DNA of 10,432 nucleotides from Aurantimonas sp036252795 (GTDB lineage Bacteria; Pseudomonadota; Alphaproteobacteria; Rhizobiales; Rhizobiaceae). The notes under the pieces were generated by a model that was not told where the DNA came from, did not search any database, and saw only the letters and a list, made by a program, of their open reading frames with translations. Of the stretch, positions 1 to 6,966 are shown one piece after another. Position 1 is the first letter of the stretch. Each line of letters begins with the position of its first letter. The stretch is from positions 1 to 10,432 of the forward strand of contig DASYHY010000212.1 of NCBI GenBank assembly GCA_036252795.1. Reading direction: 5' to 3'. The position numbers and the translations under genes were made by a program.

Positions 1-459
1 GATCTTGCCGCCCTTGTCGTCCACCAGCAGCTTCTGGCTCGGCTTGAAGATGTACGGCCCGACCTGGAAGGTCGCGTCCTCGCTCTGCTCGTGCTGGCGC
101 AACTGCGCCCGGATGCGCGCGAGAAGCACCGCGAAGCGGAACGGCTTGGTGACGTAGTCGTTGGCTCCCGCCTCCAGGCCGAGGATCGTGTCGGAATCGG
201 TATCCTGCGCGGTGAGGATGATGATCGGCGACTTGAACCCGCTCTTGCGCAACACCTTGACCGCTTCGCGCCCGTCCATGTCGGGCAGGCCGACATCCAT
301 CACCACCAGGTCGATCAGCCCGACGCGTGCCGTATTGATCGCCTTGGTGGCGTTGGGTTCCTGGAGAACGGTAAACTCCTCGTGGAGGGCCAGCTGCTCG
401 GCCAGCGTCTGCCGGAGATCGTCGTCGTCATCGACAATGAGAATGCTGCGTGCGCTCAT
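1..459 (-). CDS. OmpR/PhoB-family response regulator, CenR-like (partial)
   Basis: A two-component response regulator that would take a phosphate from a sensor kinase and bind DNA. The window holds 153 N-terminal residues. The receiver domain spans about residues 5-122, with acidic residues D10-D12 near the N-terminus, the predicted phospho-acceptor D55 in VVMDVGLPDMDG, T83 in the ILTAQ stretch and K105 in VTKPF. The winged-helix domain starts near residue 130 (VGPYIFKPSQKLL) and is cut by the window edge. The ATG at 457-459 gives the usual family N-terminus (SILIVDDD) and has a GAAG-type ribosome site upstream. The sequence closely resembles the rhizobial and Brucella CenR regulators of the cell envelope as I remember them, but this is not proven, so no symbol is given. 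It is divergent from the L,D-transpeptidase gene at 571, which fits an envelope role. Confidence 0.9.
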   Translation of the reverse strand, partial: MSARSILIVDDDDDLRQTLAEQLALHEEFTVLQEPNATKAINTARVGLIDLVVMDVGLPDMDGREAVKVLRKSGFKSPIIILTAQDTDSDTILGLEAGANDYVTKPFRFAVLLARIRAQLRQHEQSEDATFQVGPYIFKPSQKLLVDDKGGKI

Positions 460-501
460 GCGGGAATCTTCGTCCGGTCCTGTCTTGCAAAGCCGACGGG
501 T

Positions 502-527
502 GGAACGTCGGGCCCGGCTTCCTGTAA
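502..527 (+). promoter_or_regulatory. possible EcfG-type (general stress) promoter before the L,D-transpeptidase
   Basis: A perfect GGAAC (502-506), the -35 element of alphaproteobacterial EcfG sigma factors, is followed after 16 bases by TGTA (523-526), an imperfect match to the -10 CGTT. A start site near 533 would leave a leader of about 40 bases before the gene at 571. GGAAC occurs by chance about once per kilobase per strand, so this is a weak candidate. The palindrome CGGGCCCG (509-516) lies inside the spacer. Confidence 0.2.
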
Positions 528-570
528 CAATTCGTGAGAAGACATAGGCGGTTTTCGCCGCAGGTCAGGG

Positions 571-1116
571 GTGTCTGCACAGATGAGGTCGAGAATTCGC
601 ACGATCGTGGTCCGGCGGGCGCCCGGAAGGCCGCAACACGGCATCGTTTCCGCCGGGGCTCTCCGGCTGCGCTGCGCCTTGGGCCGGTCCGGCACGACGA
701 TCCGCAAACGCGAAGGGGACGGTGCCACGCCGGTTGCCACGATGGCGCTGCTCTCCGCCTGGCACCGGGCCGGCAGGATGTCCCTCCCGCGAACGGGGCT
801 CGTGGTGCGCCGCACGCGCAGCGGGGTCGACGGGTGGTGTGACGCACCGACGCACCCGGCCTATAACCGCCCGGTACGCCTTTCGTTTCCGGCTAGCGCA
901 GAGAGCCTGGCGCGCGACGACCGGCTCTACGATTTCGTTGTCGTGCTCGACTGGAATTTCAGGCGGCGCGGCCGTGGGCGGGGCAGCGCCATCTTCCTGC
1001 ACATCGCCAGGCCCGGCTACCCGCCTACGGCCGGCTGCGTTGCCGTTTCGCCCGCCGACATGCTGCGGCTCTCGCCGTATCTGTCGCGGCGCACCCGGCT
1101 TCGCGTCGAACGATAG
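571..1116 (+). CDS. L,D-transpeptidase (YkuD) family protein
   Basis: A YkuD-fold protein of 181 residues, matching the short L,D-transpeptidase-like family (COG3786 type, about 170-180 residues) common in Rhizobiales. Family members form 3-3 crosslinks in peptidoglycan or attach proteins to it; the substrate here is unknown. Family landmarks are visible: KREGDGATP (46-54), GWCDAP (88-93), NRPVRLSFP (99-107), VVLDWN (124-129) and the catalytic block IFLHIARPG...TAGCV, with H144 and predicted nucleophile C156. Start: GTG at 571 is used here; ATG at 583, with AGGGG at 567-571 about 11 bases upstream, is an equally good choice and would lose four residues. No clear signal peptide is visible, as is usual in this short family. 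The gene is divergent from a CenR-like regulator, hinting at envelope control. It is not part of an operon within the window. Confidence 0.88.
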   Translation: MSAQMRSRIRTIVVRRAPGRPQHGIVSAGALRLRCALGRSGTTIRKREGDGATPVATMALLSAWHRAGRMSLPRTGLVVRRTRSGVDGWCDAPTHPAYNRPVRLSFPASAESLARDDRLYDFVVVLDWNFRRRGRGRGSAIFLHIARPGYPPTAGCVAVSPADMLRLSPYLSRRTRLRVER

Positions 1117-1310
1117 ATCACTTGTCTGTCAGGATGGCGTGACCGTCCCGCCGCGCCAGAAGTCGACAGGGTTCCGGCCGCCGAAGGCGTGCGCCGACGC
1201 ACGTGTCGCGGGCACACTCGTGCAACCGGGGCTCCGTTTCGGAGTTGCGAAGAGAGGCAACAGCCCGCCCGGGGCCGCCGACGCACATCGCATTGGAAGG
1301 GACTTTCGCC
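1117..1310. other. intergenic region with two short GC-rich hairpins
   Basis: No gene is visible in these 194 bases. Two perfect stems occur. CGTGCG (1188-1193) pairs with CGCACG (1198-1203) across the loop CCGA. CTCCG (1232-1236) pairs with CGGAG (1240-1244) across TTT. Neither has a U-run, so they are weak terminator candidates for the upstream gene or leader structures for the downstream one. No convincing -35/-10 pair was found. Confidence 0.35.
1295..1300 (+). promoter_or_regulatory. ribosome binding site of the FdhF/YdeP gene
   Basis: GGAAGG ends 10 bases before the ATG at 1311. It supports this start over the in-frame GTG at 1203, whose 36 extra residues do not look like the family N-terminus. 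Confidence 0.6.
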
Positions 1311-3626
1311 ATGGACCGCAGCGAGACCACCGACAAACCGCGGATCGAGCCCTACGACGAGCCGAGCGGCGGCTGGGGCTCGGTGAAGTCGCTGCTGGCG
1401 AAGGCTGCGGACGAGGGGCTTCTGGCCTCGACCCTCTGGAGCACGATGCAGCGGCAGAACAAGCACGAGGGCTACATGTGCGTCTCGTGCTCGTGGGCGA
1501 AGCCGGCCGAGCCGCACGCCTTCGAATATTGCGAGAACGGCGCCAAGGCGACGATCTGGGAGATCACGCCGAAACGCTGCGATCGCGCCTTCTTCGCCAA
1601 GCACAGGGTGAGCGAACTTCTTGAATGGACCGACCACGATCTGGAGAAGCAGGGGCGGCTGACGACGCCGATGCGCTACGATCGCTCCCTCGACCAGTAT
1701 GTGCCGGTCAAATGGGAGGATGCCTTCCGCGAGATCGCGGAAGAGCTCAACAGGCTCGATCCGAAGTCCGCCGTCTTCTACGTCTCCGGGCGCGCCTCGC
1801 TGGAGGCTTCCCACATGTGGCAGCTGATGGCGCGCATCTACGGCTCCAACAACCTGCCCGACTCCTCCAACATGTGCCACGAATCGACTTCGGTCGGACT
1901 GCCGGAATCGATCGGCTCGCCGGTGGGGACGGTCACGCTCGCCGATTTCGACCAGTGCGACATGATGTTCTTCTTCGGGCACAACACCGGGACGAACGCC
2001 CCGCGCCTGCTGCACTGGGTCCAGGAGGCGAGAAAGCGCGGCGCCCCCGTCATCACCTTCAATCCGGTGCTCGAACGCGGCCTGATGCGTTTCAAGAACC
2101 CGCAATCGCCGAGCGAGATGCTCTCGCCGGGCGAGGGCACGAAGATGTCGAGCGACTATTTCCAGGTGCGCGGCGGCGGCGACGTCGCGGCGATGACGGG
2201 CATCGCCAAGGCCGTCTTCGCTCTCGACGACGCCGCCGAGAAAGCCGGCAAGCCGCGGGTGCTCGACGTCGCCTTCATCGACGAGCACTGCCACGGTTTC
2301 GAGGAATTCGAGACGTTCGTCCGCGCCGCCGACTGGGGCGAGATCGAGCACTGCTCCGGCCTGTCGCGCGCCGATCTCGAACATGTCGGCCGTGTCTATT
2401 CGCGGGCCGAGAAGGTGATCGGCAATTACGGCATGGGGCTGACCCAGCACCGGCACGGCATCGAGAACGTCCAGATGCTGGTCAATCTCCTGCTCATGCG
2501 CGGGATGATGGGCAAGCCGGGTGCGGGCATCTCGCCGATCCGCGGCCATTCCAACGTGCAGGGGCAGCGCACGGTCGGCATCACCGAGAAGCTCAAGCTG
2601 ATCCCCGTCGACAAGTTCGAGGAATTCTACGGCTTCACGGTTCCGAAGGAGGACGGCCTCGACACGGTCAAGACATGCGAGGGCATCCTTGATCAGTCGG
2701 TCAAGGCGTTCGTCGCCCTCGGCGGCAATTTCGCCCGCGCCATCCCCGACACCGCCCGCATGGAAGAGGCCTGGCGCAAGATGCGCCTGAACGTCCAGAT
2801 CTCGACCAAGCTCAACCGGACGCATCTCCTGACGTCGGAGATCACCTACATCCTGCCCTGCATCGGGAGGATCGAGCGGGACGAGCAAGGCGGGCGCGAG
2901 CAGGTCGTCTCCGTGGAGGATTCGACCGCCTGCATCCATGCCTCCATCGGGAAGCGCGAACCGGCGTCGAAGGAGCTGCTGTCCGAGCCGAAGATCGTCG
3001 TGGAACTGGCGAAGGCGCTGGTGCCTGGCCGCTCCACCGTGCCCTGGGACGAGTGGGTCGCCGACTATGCCAAGGTGCGCGACGCGATCGAGCGGGCCTA
3101 TCCCGACGATTTTCGGGACTTCAACGCCCGATTCACCACCCCCGGCGGCTTCCACCGCGACATCGGCGCCACCAAGCGGGAGTGGCGCACCGAGACCGGC
3201 AAGGCGAACTTCCTCGTTCCGGAGAGCTTCGACGTCGATCCCGACATCGACACGACCCGCGAGGACGTTCTCAAGCTGATCACGCTGCGCTCGAACGACC
3301 AGTTCAATACGACGATCTACGGCTATGACGACCGGCTCCGCGGAGTTCACGGCACGCGGATGGTGATCCTCATGAACGAGGAGGACATGCGCCGCCTCGG
3401 CCTGACCGACGAGGATCGGGTCGATATCGAGACCCATGCTGACGACGGCCATGTGCGCCGGGTCGAGAACTACCGGGTGCATGCCTGGCCGATGCCGAAG
3501 GGCAATTGCGGCGGCTATTACCCGGAGCTGAACGCCCTGATTCCGCTCTGGCATCATTCGCGCCGGGCGCATGTGCCGGCGGCGAAATCGGTCCCGGTGC
3601 GGCTGACGAAGCGGGCGCGGGCCTGA
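1311..3626 (+). CDS. FdhF/YdeP family molybdopterin oxidoreductase
   Basis: A 771-residue, probably cytoplasmic oxidoreductase of the DMSO reductase superfamily, subfamily FdhF/YdeP (formate-dehydrogenase-alpha-like). It should bind a bis-molybdopterin guanine dinucleotide cofactor and an Fe-S cluster. Candidate cluster ligands are C57, C60 and C74 (CVSC...EYCENGAK), with C90 a possible fourth; this spacing differs from the classical Cx2Cx3C pattern. MCHESTSVGL (188-197) aligns with the formate dehydrogenase VUHGPSVAGL stretch, making C189 the likely Mo ligand. The central catalytic domain runs to roughly residue 520. The C-terminal dinucleotide-binding domain includes RSNDQFNTTIYGYDDR (about 660-676) and the end region GNCGGYYPELNALIP. 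Length fits the family (about 760-770). There is no twin-arginine signal. No fdhD, cofactor-synthesis gene or electron-transfer partner is nearby, so the substrate is unknown. E. coli YdeP is linked to acid resistance; formate activity here is unproven. Confidence 0.93.
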   Translation: MDRSETTDKPRIEPYDEPSGGWGSVKSLLAKAADEGLLASTLWSTMQRQNKHEGYMCVSCSWAKPAEPHAFEYCENGAKATIWEITPKRCDRAFFAKHRVSELLEWTDHDLEKQGRLTTPMRYDRSLDQYVPVKWEDAFREIAEELNRLDPKSAVFYVSGRASLEASHMWQLMARIYGSNNLPDSSNMCHESTSVGLPESIGSPVGTVTLADFDQCDMMFFFGHNTGTNAPRLLHWVQEARKRGAPVITFNPVLERGLMRFKNPQSPSEMLSPGEGTKMSSDYFQVRGGGDVAAMTGIAKAVFALDDAAEKAGKPRVLDVAFIDEHCHGFEEFETFVRAADWGEIEHCSGLSRADLEHVGRVYSRAEKVIGNYGMGLTQHRHGIENVQMLVNLLLMRGMMGKPGAGISPIRGHSNVQGQRTVGITEKLKLIPVDKFEEFYGFTVPKEDGLDTVKTCEGILDQSVKAFVALGGNFARAIPDTARMEEAWRKMRLNVQISTKLNRTHLLTSEITYILPCIGRIERDEQGGREQVVSVEDSTACIHASIGKREPASKELLSEPKIVVELAKALVPGRSTVPWDEWVADYAKVRDAIERAYPDDFRDFNARFTTPGGFHRDIGATKREWRTETGKANFLVPESFDVDPDIDTTREDVLKLITLRSNDQFNTTIYGYDDRLRGVHGTRMVILMNEEDMRRLGLTDEDRVDIETHADDGHVRRVENYRVHAWPMPKGNCGGYYPELNALIPLWHHSRRAHVPAAKSVPVRLTKRARA

Positions 3627-3650
3627 CGCGATCGTTGCCGGCGGCTCGTC

Positions 3651-4295
3651 TCAGACGGGTCGCCAGCGCCAGACCGCGGAGCGCTTGATCTCGGAGTCCT
3701 CGAGCGCCCGCGTCACCGGCACCATGTAGGTCGCCAGATGATCGAGCCGGTCGCGCGGCAGGTAGGCGCGGCCGGGGTCGCCGACGAGGACCGTGATCCC
3801 GGCGCGCGCGAGGTCGTCGAACCAGGGTATCAGCCGCTCGGCCAGTTCCCGGTCGAAGAACACGTCGCCCGCCAGGAGCATGTCCGCCACGACTTCGCTG
3901 CCGATCCGGTCGCGCCCGTCATGGAGAAGGGCGACGCCATTGAGCGCGGCGTTGAGGCGGATCGCTTCCTCGCAGAACGGATCGGTATCGACGGCCGTCA
4001 CCGATCCCGCACCGGCCAAAGCGGCGGCAATGCCGACGAGGCCGGAACCGGACGCGAAATCGATGACCGCCTGTCCCGCAAGCGTATCCGGGTGGTCGAG
4101 CACATGCCGTGCCAGCGCCTGGCCGCCCGCCCAGGCAAAGGCCCAGAAGGGCGGCGGCAGGCCGATCGCGTCCAGCTCGGCTTCGGTCTTCTGCCAGAGA
4201 TCGTGGGCCTCGTCCGCGAGATGAAGCCGGATTTCGGGGACGTGCGGCGGCGCCAGGACCGCCGTGTTCGCAAGAATCAGGTCCCGTCGGCTCAT
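3651..4295 (-). CDS. METTL20-like SAM methyltransferase (ETF-beta lysine methyltransferase type)
   Basis: A 214-residue class I SAM-dependent methyltransferase. Motif I is VIDFASGSGLVGIAA (77-91) and the acidic end of strand 2 is VDTDPF (102-107). The stretches AGDVFFDRELAERL (142-155) and VLVGDPGRAYLP (169-180) match human METTL20/ETFBKMT (DMFYDEDLA..., IGDPGRP...) as I recall it. Family members trimethylate lysines of the electron-transfer flavoprotein beta subunit, and bacterial homologues are known in Rhizobiales. An automated annotation may call it ribosomal protein L11 methyltransferase or simply SAM-dependent methyltransferase. No etfA or etfB gene lies in the window, so the target is inferred only from family resemblance. 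The start ATG (4293-4295) gives MSRRDLILANTAV. The gene is convergent with the oxidoreductase (24-base gap) and lies 52 bases downstream of the DUF3072 gene, possibly co-transcribed. Confidence 0.82.
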   Translation of the reverse strand: MSRRDLILANTAVLAPPHVPEIRLHLADEAHDLWQKTEAELDAIGLPPPFWAFAWAGGQALARHVLDHPDTLAGQAVIDFASGSGLVGIAAALAGAGSVTAVDTDPFCEEAIRLNAALNGVALLHDGRDRIGSEVVADMLLAGDVFFDRELAERLIPWFDDLARAGITVLVGDPGRAYLPRDRLDHLATYMVPVTRALEDSEIKRSAVWRWRPV

Positions 4296-4347
4296 CCGCG
4301 GGAGCGCGCGCTTCGGCGCCTCGGCAATGTCGTCAGCGGTGCTTCTT

Positions 4348-4572
4348 TCAGTGGTCCGCCTTCACGCGGTCGCTCTCGCCGCGCAGCCTGTCGATGAGGA
4401 TCGAGGCGTCCGCCTTCGAGAGCGAGTCGTCGAACGGGTGATCCGTCTCCTCGCAGAGCGTCTCCAGATAAGAGGCCTGCGCGCCGGTCATCGGCTCGCC
4501 GCCGGTGGTCCATTCCTGCGGGTCCTTCTCGGTGTTCGAGACATTGTCGTTCTTCGGGTCGGGCGTTGCCAT
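4348..4572 (-). CDS. DUF3072 family small protein
   Basis: A 74-residue acidic, soluble protein of unknown function. The core MTGAQASYLETLCEETDHPF (about 28-47) followed by DDSLSKADASILIDRLRGE is the DUF3072 signature as I know it. It is probably a small helical domain; there is no membrane segment or signal. The ATG at 4570-4572 is chosen because GGAG lies 7 bases upstream and the protein then starts MATPDPKNDN; an in-frame ATG at 4665 would add 31 residues unlike the family. It precedes the METTL20-like gene on the same strand by 52 bases. A candidate stress promoter lies just upstream. Confidence 0.82.
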   Translation of the reverse strand: MATPDPKNDNVSNTEKDPQEWTTGGEPMTGAQASYLETLCEETDHPFDDSLSKADASILIDRLRGESDRVKADH

Positions 4573-4602
4573 CAGGATTCTCCAGCATGAGGATGTTCCT
4601 GA

Positions 4603-4627
4603 AATGTCCATAGTCGCCTGTGGTTCC
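4603..4627 (-). promoter_or_regulatory. possible EcfG-type promoter before the DUF3072 gene
   Basis: On the minus strand GGAAC (4627-4623) is followed after exactly 16 bases by CATT (4606-4603), which matches three of four bases of the EcfG -10 CGTT. A start near 4596 would give a leader of about 24 bases that contains the ribosome site. The spacing and position are right, but the motif is short and may be chance. Confidence 0.3.
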
Positions 4628-4694
4628 TGCGGCCGACCGGCGCAGTCAGACACGTGCCCCTGCACCGCCGCCGGCTGTTACCAGCCGCATCCAG

Positions 4695-4738
4695 TTTACG
4701 TTACGTAAGAAAAGTTGTATCCCTAGGTCCGTTGCAAC
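4695..4738 (+). promoter_or_regulatory. AT-rich promoter candidate with two 8-bp palindromes
   Basis: TTTACG (4695-4700) and TATCCC (4718-4723) are separated by 17 bases, a weak sigma-70-like pair. TTACGTAA (4701-4708) is a perfect palindrome in the spacer, and the five bases TTACG are directly repeated (4696-4700, 4701-4705). A second palindrome, GTTGCAAC (4731-4738), starts 30 bases after the first, about three helical turns. These could be operator half-sites for a dimeric regulator. The stretch is clearly more AT-rich than its surroundings. Confidence 0.35.
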
Positions 4739-4756
4739 CATACCGGGAGAAAAACC

Positions 4757-5116
4757 ATGGCTACATATTACAGCTTCAGCGACGAATCCGTGCAGAACGC
4801 ACTGGATGCCGCCAAGCAGGATTTCGCGGAGGGCAGCGTCGAGGCTCTTGGTCGGCAGGCCGTCGTTCCAAGAAGTACCGAGCGCAGCTTGCTGGCGGAG
4901 TGCGTCAGCGTCACCGTGGAGAACAATCGGGTCTGCGTCAGCCTGCCGCTCGGGCTCGGCAAGCACTGCATCCCGATCCCGCGCGGCATTCCGGACGGTG
5001 AAGCCGGAAAAGCATGTCTGAGTATCTGTACGACGCTCGGCTTTCCGACCGGCGTGAAGGTCAGCGTCGTCATCGGAGGCATCACGGTGGTTTCCGAAAC
5101 GTTCGGCAAGTGCTGA
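4757..5116 (+). CDS. hypothetical small six-cysteine protein
   Basis: I cannot assign this gene to a characterised family. It encodes 119 residues from an ATG with a good GGGAGA site (4745-4750), so it looks translated. Residues 1-35 form a polar, probably helical segment (SFSDESVQNALDAAKQDFAEG). Residues 47-119 look beta-rich, with alternating hydrophobics and many Gly and Pro. Six cysteines lie at 49, 60, 71, 87, 91 and 119. The first three are exactly 11 apart, C87 and C91 form a CxxxC, and the last is the C-terminal residue. LPLGLGKHCIPIPRGIPDG and CLSICTTLGFPTGVKVSV look like conserved-family blocks, and I vaguely recall similar uncharacterised proteins. There is no signal peptide or membrane helix, which is odd for a possible disulphide protein; metal binding is an alternative. 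It is monocistronic, divergent from the DUF3072 gene, and followed by a strong hairpin. Confidence 0.75.
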   Translation: MATYYSFSDESVQNALDAAKQDFAEGSVEALGRQAVVPRSTERSLLAECVSVTVENNRVCVSLPLGLGKHCIPIPRGIPDGEAGKACLSICTTLGFPTGVKVSVVIGGITVVSETFGKC

Positions 5117-5136
5117 CCCAGCCACCACAACCGAGG

Positions 5137-5168
5137 GCTGCAGCCGGCACCTTCATGCCGGTTGCAGC
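5137..5168 (+). terminator. strong hairpin between convergent genes
   Basis: The arms 5137-5149 (GCTGCAGCCGGCA) and 5156-5168 (TGCCGGTTGCAGC) form a 13-base-pair stem with a 6-base loop (CCTTCA). The only non-Watson-Crick position is a G-U wobble in the plus-strand transcript, which becomes an A-C mismatch on the minus strand. The hairpin is therefore best formed in the transcript of the gene ending at 5116. It is followed by TTCAGGCTTT, a poor U-tract. It directly abuts the stop of the EVE gene and may serve both directions. Confidence 0.7.
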
Positions 5169-5169
5169 T

Positions 5170-5607
<438 letters not shown>

Positions 5608-5621
5608 GCGCGTGCTCCCGT

Positions 5622-5912
5622 TCAGCCGGCGGCGGGGTTCTTGACGGCCCAGTTCCAGGGCCGCACCACGACGTTCTCGAACAGTCCGGCCATGGCGTAG
5701 GGGTCCCGGTCGGCGATGGCCATGGCCGCCTCGCGGCTCTCCGCCTCGATCACCACCAGGCTGCCGCAGGGTTTGTTTTCCTCGTCGAGAAACGGTCCGG
5801 CGAACTTCAACATGTCGCCGAGACCGTTCAGGAAGGCGAGATGCTCCGCTCGGGTGTCGAGCCGCAATTGCAGCGAATCCGGCTTGTCGTCGCAGAGCAG
5901 GGCGTAAAGCAT
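5622..5912 (-). CDS. YciI-like protein
   Basis: A 96-residue ferredoxin-fold protein of the YciI family (dimeric alpha-beta barrel). It has the expected N-terminus MLYALLCDDKPDSLQLRLD, the conserved H24 in RAEHLAFL, and GPFLDEE (39-45) with an acidic residue that pairs with the histidine in family structures. A late DPYAMAGLFENVVVRPWNW (70-88) completes the fold. The biochemical role is unknown in this branch; a His-Asp pair suggests possible enzymatic activity in relatives. The ATG (5910-5912) has a GAGGAAA ribosome site. It follows gpsA by 73 bases and precedes the EVE gene by 14, as commonly seen in alphaproteobacteria. Confidence 0.92.
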   Translation of the reverse strand: MLYALLCDDKPDSLQLRLDTRAEHLAFLNGLGDMLKFAGPFLDEENKPCGSLVVIEAESREAAMAIADRDPYAMAGLFENVVVRPWNWAVKNPAAG

Positions 5913-5985
5913 GGGTTTCCTCGTTCAGATGACGGTCGGCGCGACTGGCTGCCGCGCCGGCAAGGTAGCGATCGCGCGCTAGGCA

Positions 5986-6966
5986 TCAATCGAATTCGCG
6001 TTTCAGCGGGCGCGCCAGGAGCGCCTGCACGGCTTCGCCGACGTCCATACTGCCGGCAAGGACTTCGGCGACGGTGGCGATGATCGGCGCGTCGATGCCG
6101 CGCTCTTCGGCGAGCCGCGCGGCGATGCCCGCCGTATGAACGCCCTCGGCAAGCTTTAGCCCGGCGCGGTCGTCGCCGCGGCCGAGCGCGATGCCATAGG
6201 CGAAATTGCGTGATTGCGGGCTGGAACAGGTGAGGACGAGATCGCCGAGGCCCGACAGGCCCATCAGCGTCTCCGGCCGGCCGCCGAGCGCTGCGCCGAG
6301 GCGGCGCAGCTCGACGAAGCCCCTCGTGATCACGGCCGCCTGCGCCGAGGCGCCGAGGCCGCGGCCGGCGACGGCGCCGGCCGCCAGCGCGAGGACGTTC
6401 TTCAGCGCGCCGCCGGCCTCGATACCGCGAATGTCGGTCGCCGCGTAGCCGCGAAACGTCTCGGTCGACAGAAGGCGCGCCGCCTCGTCGGCGGCTTCGG
6501 CCTCGGCGGCGGCGATGGTGACGGCGGTCGGCAGGCCACTTGCGACGTCGGCCGCAAAGCTCGGGCCGGAGAGGACGGCGAGGCGATGGCCCGGCAGTTC
6601 CTCGGCGAGGATATCGGACGCGAAGCGGCCGGTGTCCTGCTCGATCCCCTTCGAGCAGAGGACGGTCAGCGCGTCCGGCCGAATATGCCGCTTCAGGCCC
6701 TGGATCGCCGTGCGCAGGCTCTGGGTGGGTACAACCAGCAGCACGATCCCGGCATCGCCGAGCGCTGCCCGCTTGTCGAGCGTCGCGCGCAAGCCGTCCG
6801 GCAGCGCAAGGCCCGGCAGGTAGCGCGGGTTGCTGCGGTCCCGCTCGATGGCCCGGACGGTGTCCGGATCGCGGCCGAGGATGGTGACGGCGTGGCCCGC
6901 CCGGGCATAGAGGCTGGCGAGCGCGGTGCCCCAGGCGCCGGCGCCGACGACGGCGACGCGGCTCAT
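5986..6966 (-). CDS. gpsA: NAD(P)-dependent glycerol-3-phosphate dehydrogenase
   Basis: GpsA reduces dihydroxyacetone phosphate to sn-glycerol 3-phosphate in the cytoplasm, supplying the backbone for phospholipids. The 326-residue length is typical. The Rossmann nucleotide motif GAGAWGT is at 8-14, and SKGIE (105-109, with the conserved K106), LSGPSFA (132-138), GALKNVLALAAG (186-197, catalytic K189), GLSGLGDL (236-243), the SRN of the substrate/NAD site (252-254) and EGVHTA (274-279) all follow in order. The ATG at 6964-6966 overlaps the tsaD stop by four bases (ATGA), indicating translational coupling. An in-frame upstream start inside tsaD (7119) is rejected because it would add 51 arginine-rich residues before the nucleotide-binding strand. 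Confidence 0.97.
   Translation of the reverse strand: MSRVAVVGAGAWGTALASLYARAGHAVTILGRDPDTVRAIERDRSNPRYLPGLALPDGLRATLDKRAALGDAGIVLLVVPTQSLRTAIQGLKRHIRPDALTVLCSKGIEQDTGRFASDILAEELPGHRLAVLSGPSFAADVASGLPTAVTIAAAEAEAADEAARLLSTETFRGYAATDIRGIEAGGALKNVLALAAGAVAGRGLGASAQAAVITRGFVELRRLGAALGGRPETLMGLSGLGDLVLTCSSPQSRNFAYGIALGRGDDRAGLKLAEGVHTAGIAARLAEERGIDAPIIATVAEVLAGSMDVGEAVQALLARPLKREFD

Noticed and set aside
1203..1310. Upstream GTG extension of the molybdoenzyme
   Set aside because: The 36 added residues do not resemble the family, and the ATG at 1311 has a good ribosome site.
722..1624. A 300-codon plus-strand frame overlapping two genes
   Set aside because: It overlaps the L,D-transpeptidase and the oxidoreductase in another frame and has no domain-like content.
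1017..3572. An 851-codon open frame antisense to the molybdoenzyme gene
   Set aside because: It encodes no recognisable domain, is Arg/His/Asp-rich as expected of antisense frames in GC-rich DNA, and covers a clear conserved gene on the other strand.
5966..5981. Inverted repeat TAGCG...CGCTA with the palindrome GCGATCGC between YciI and gpsA
   Set aside because: The stem is only five base pairs, with no U-tract, and GCGATCGC is a common word in GC-rich genomes.
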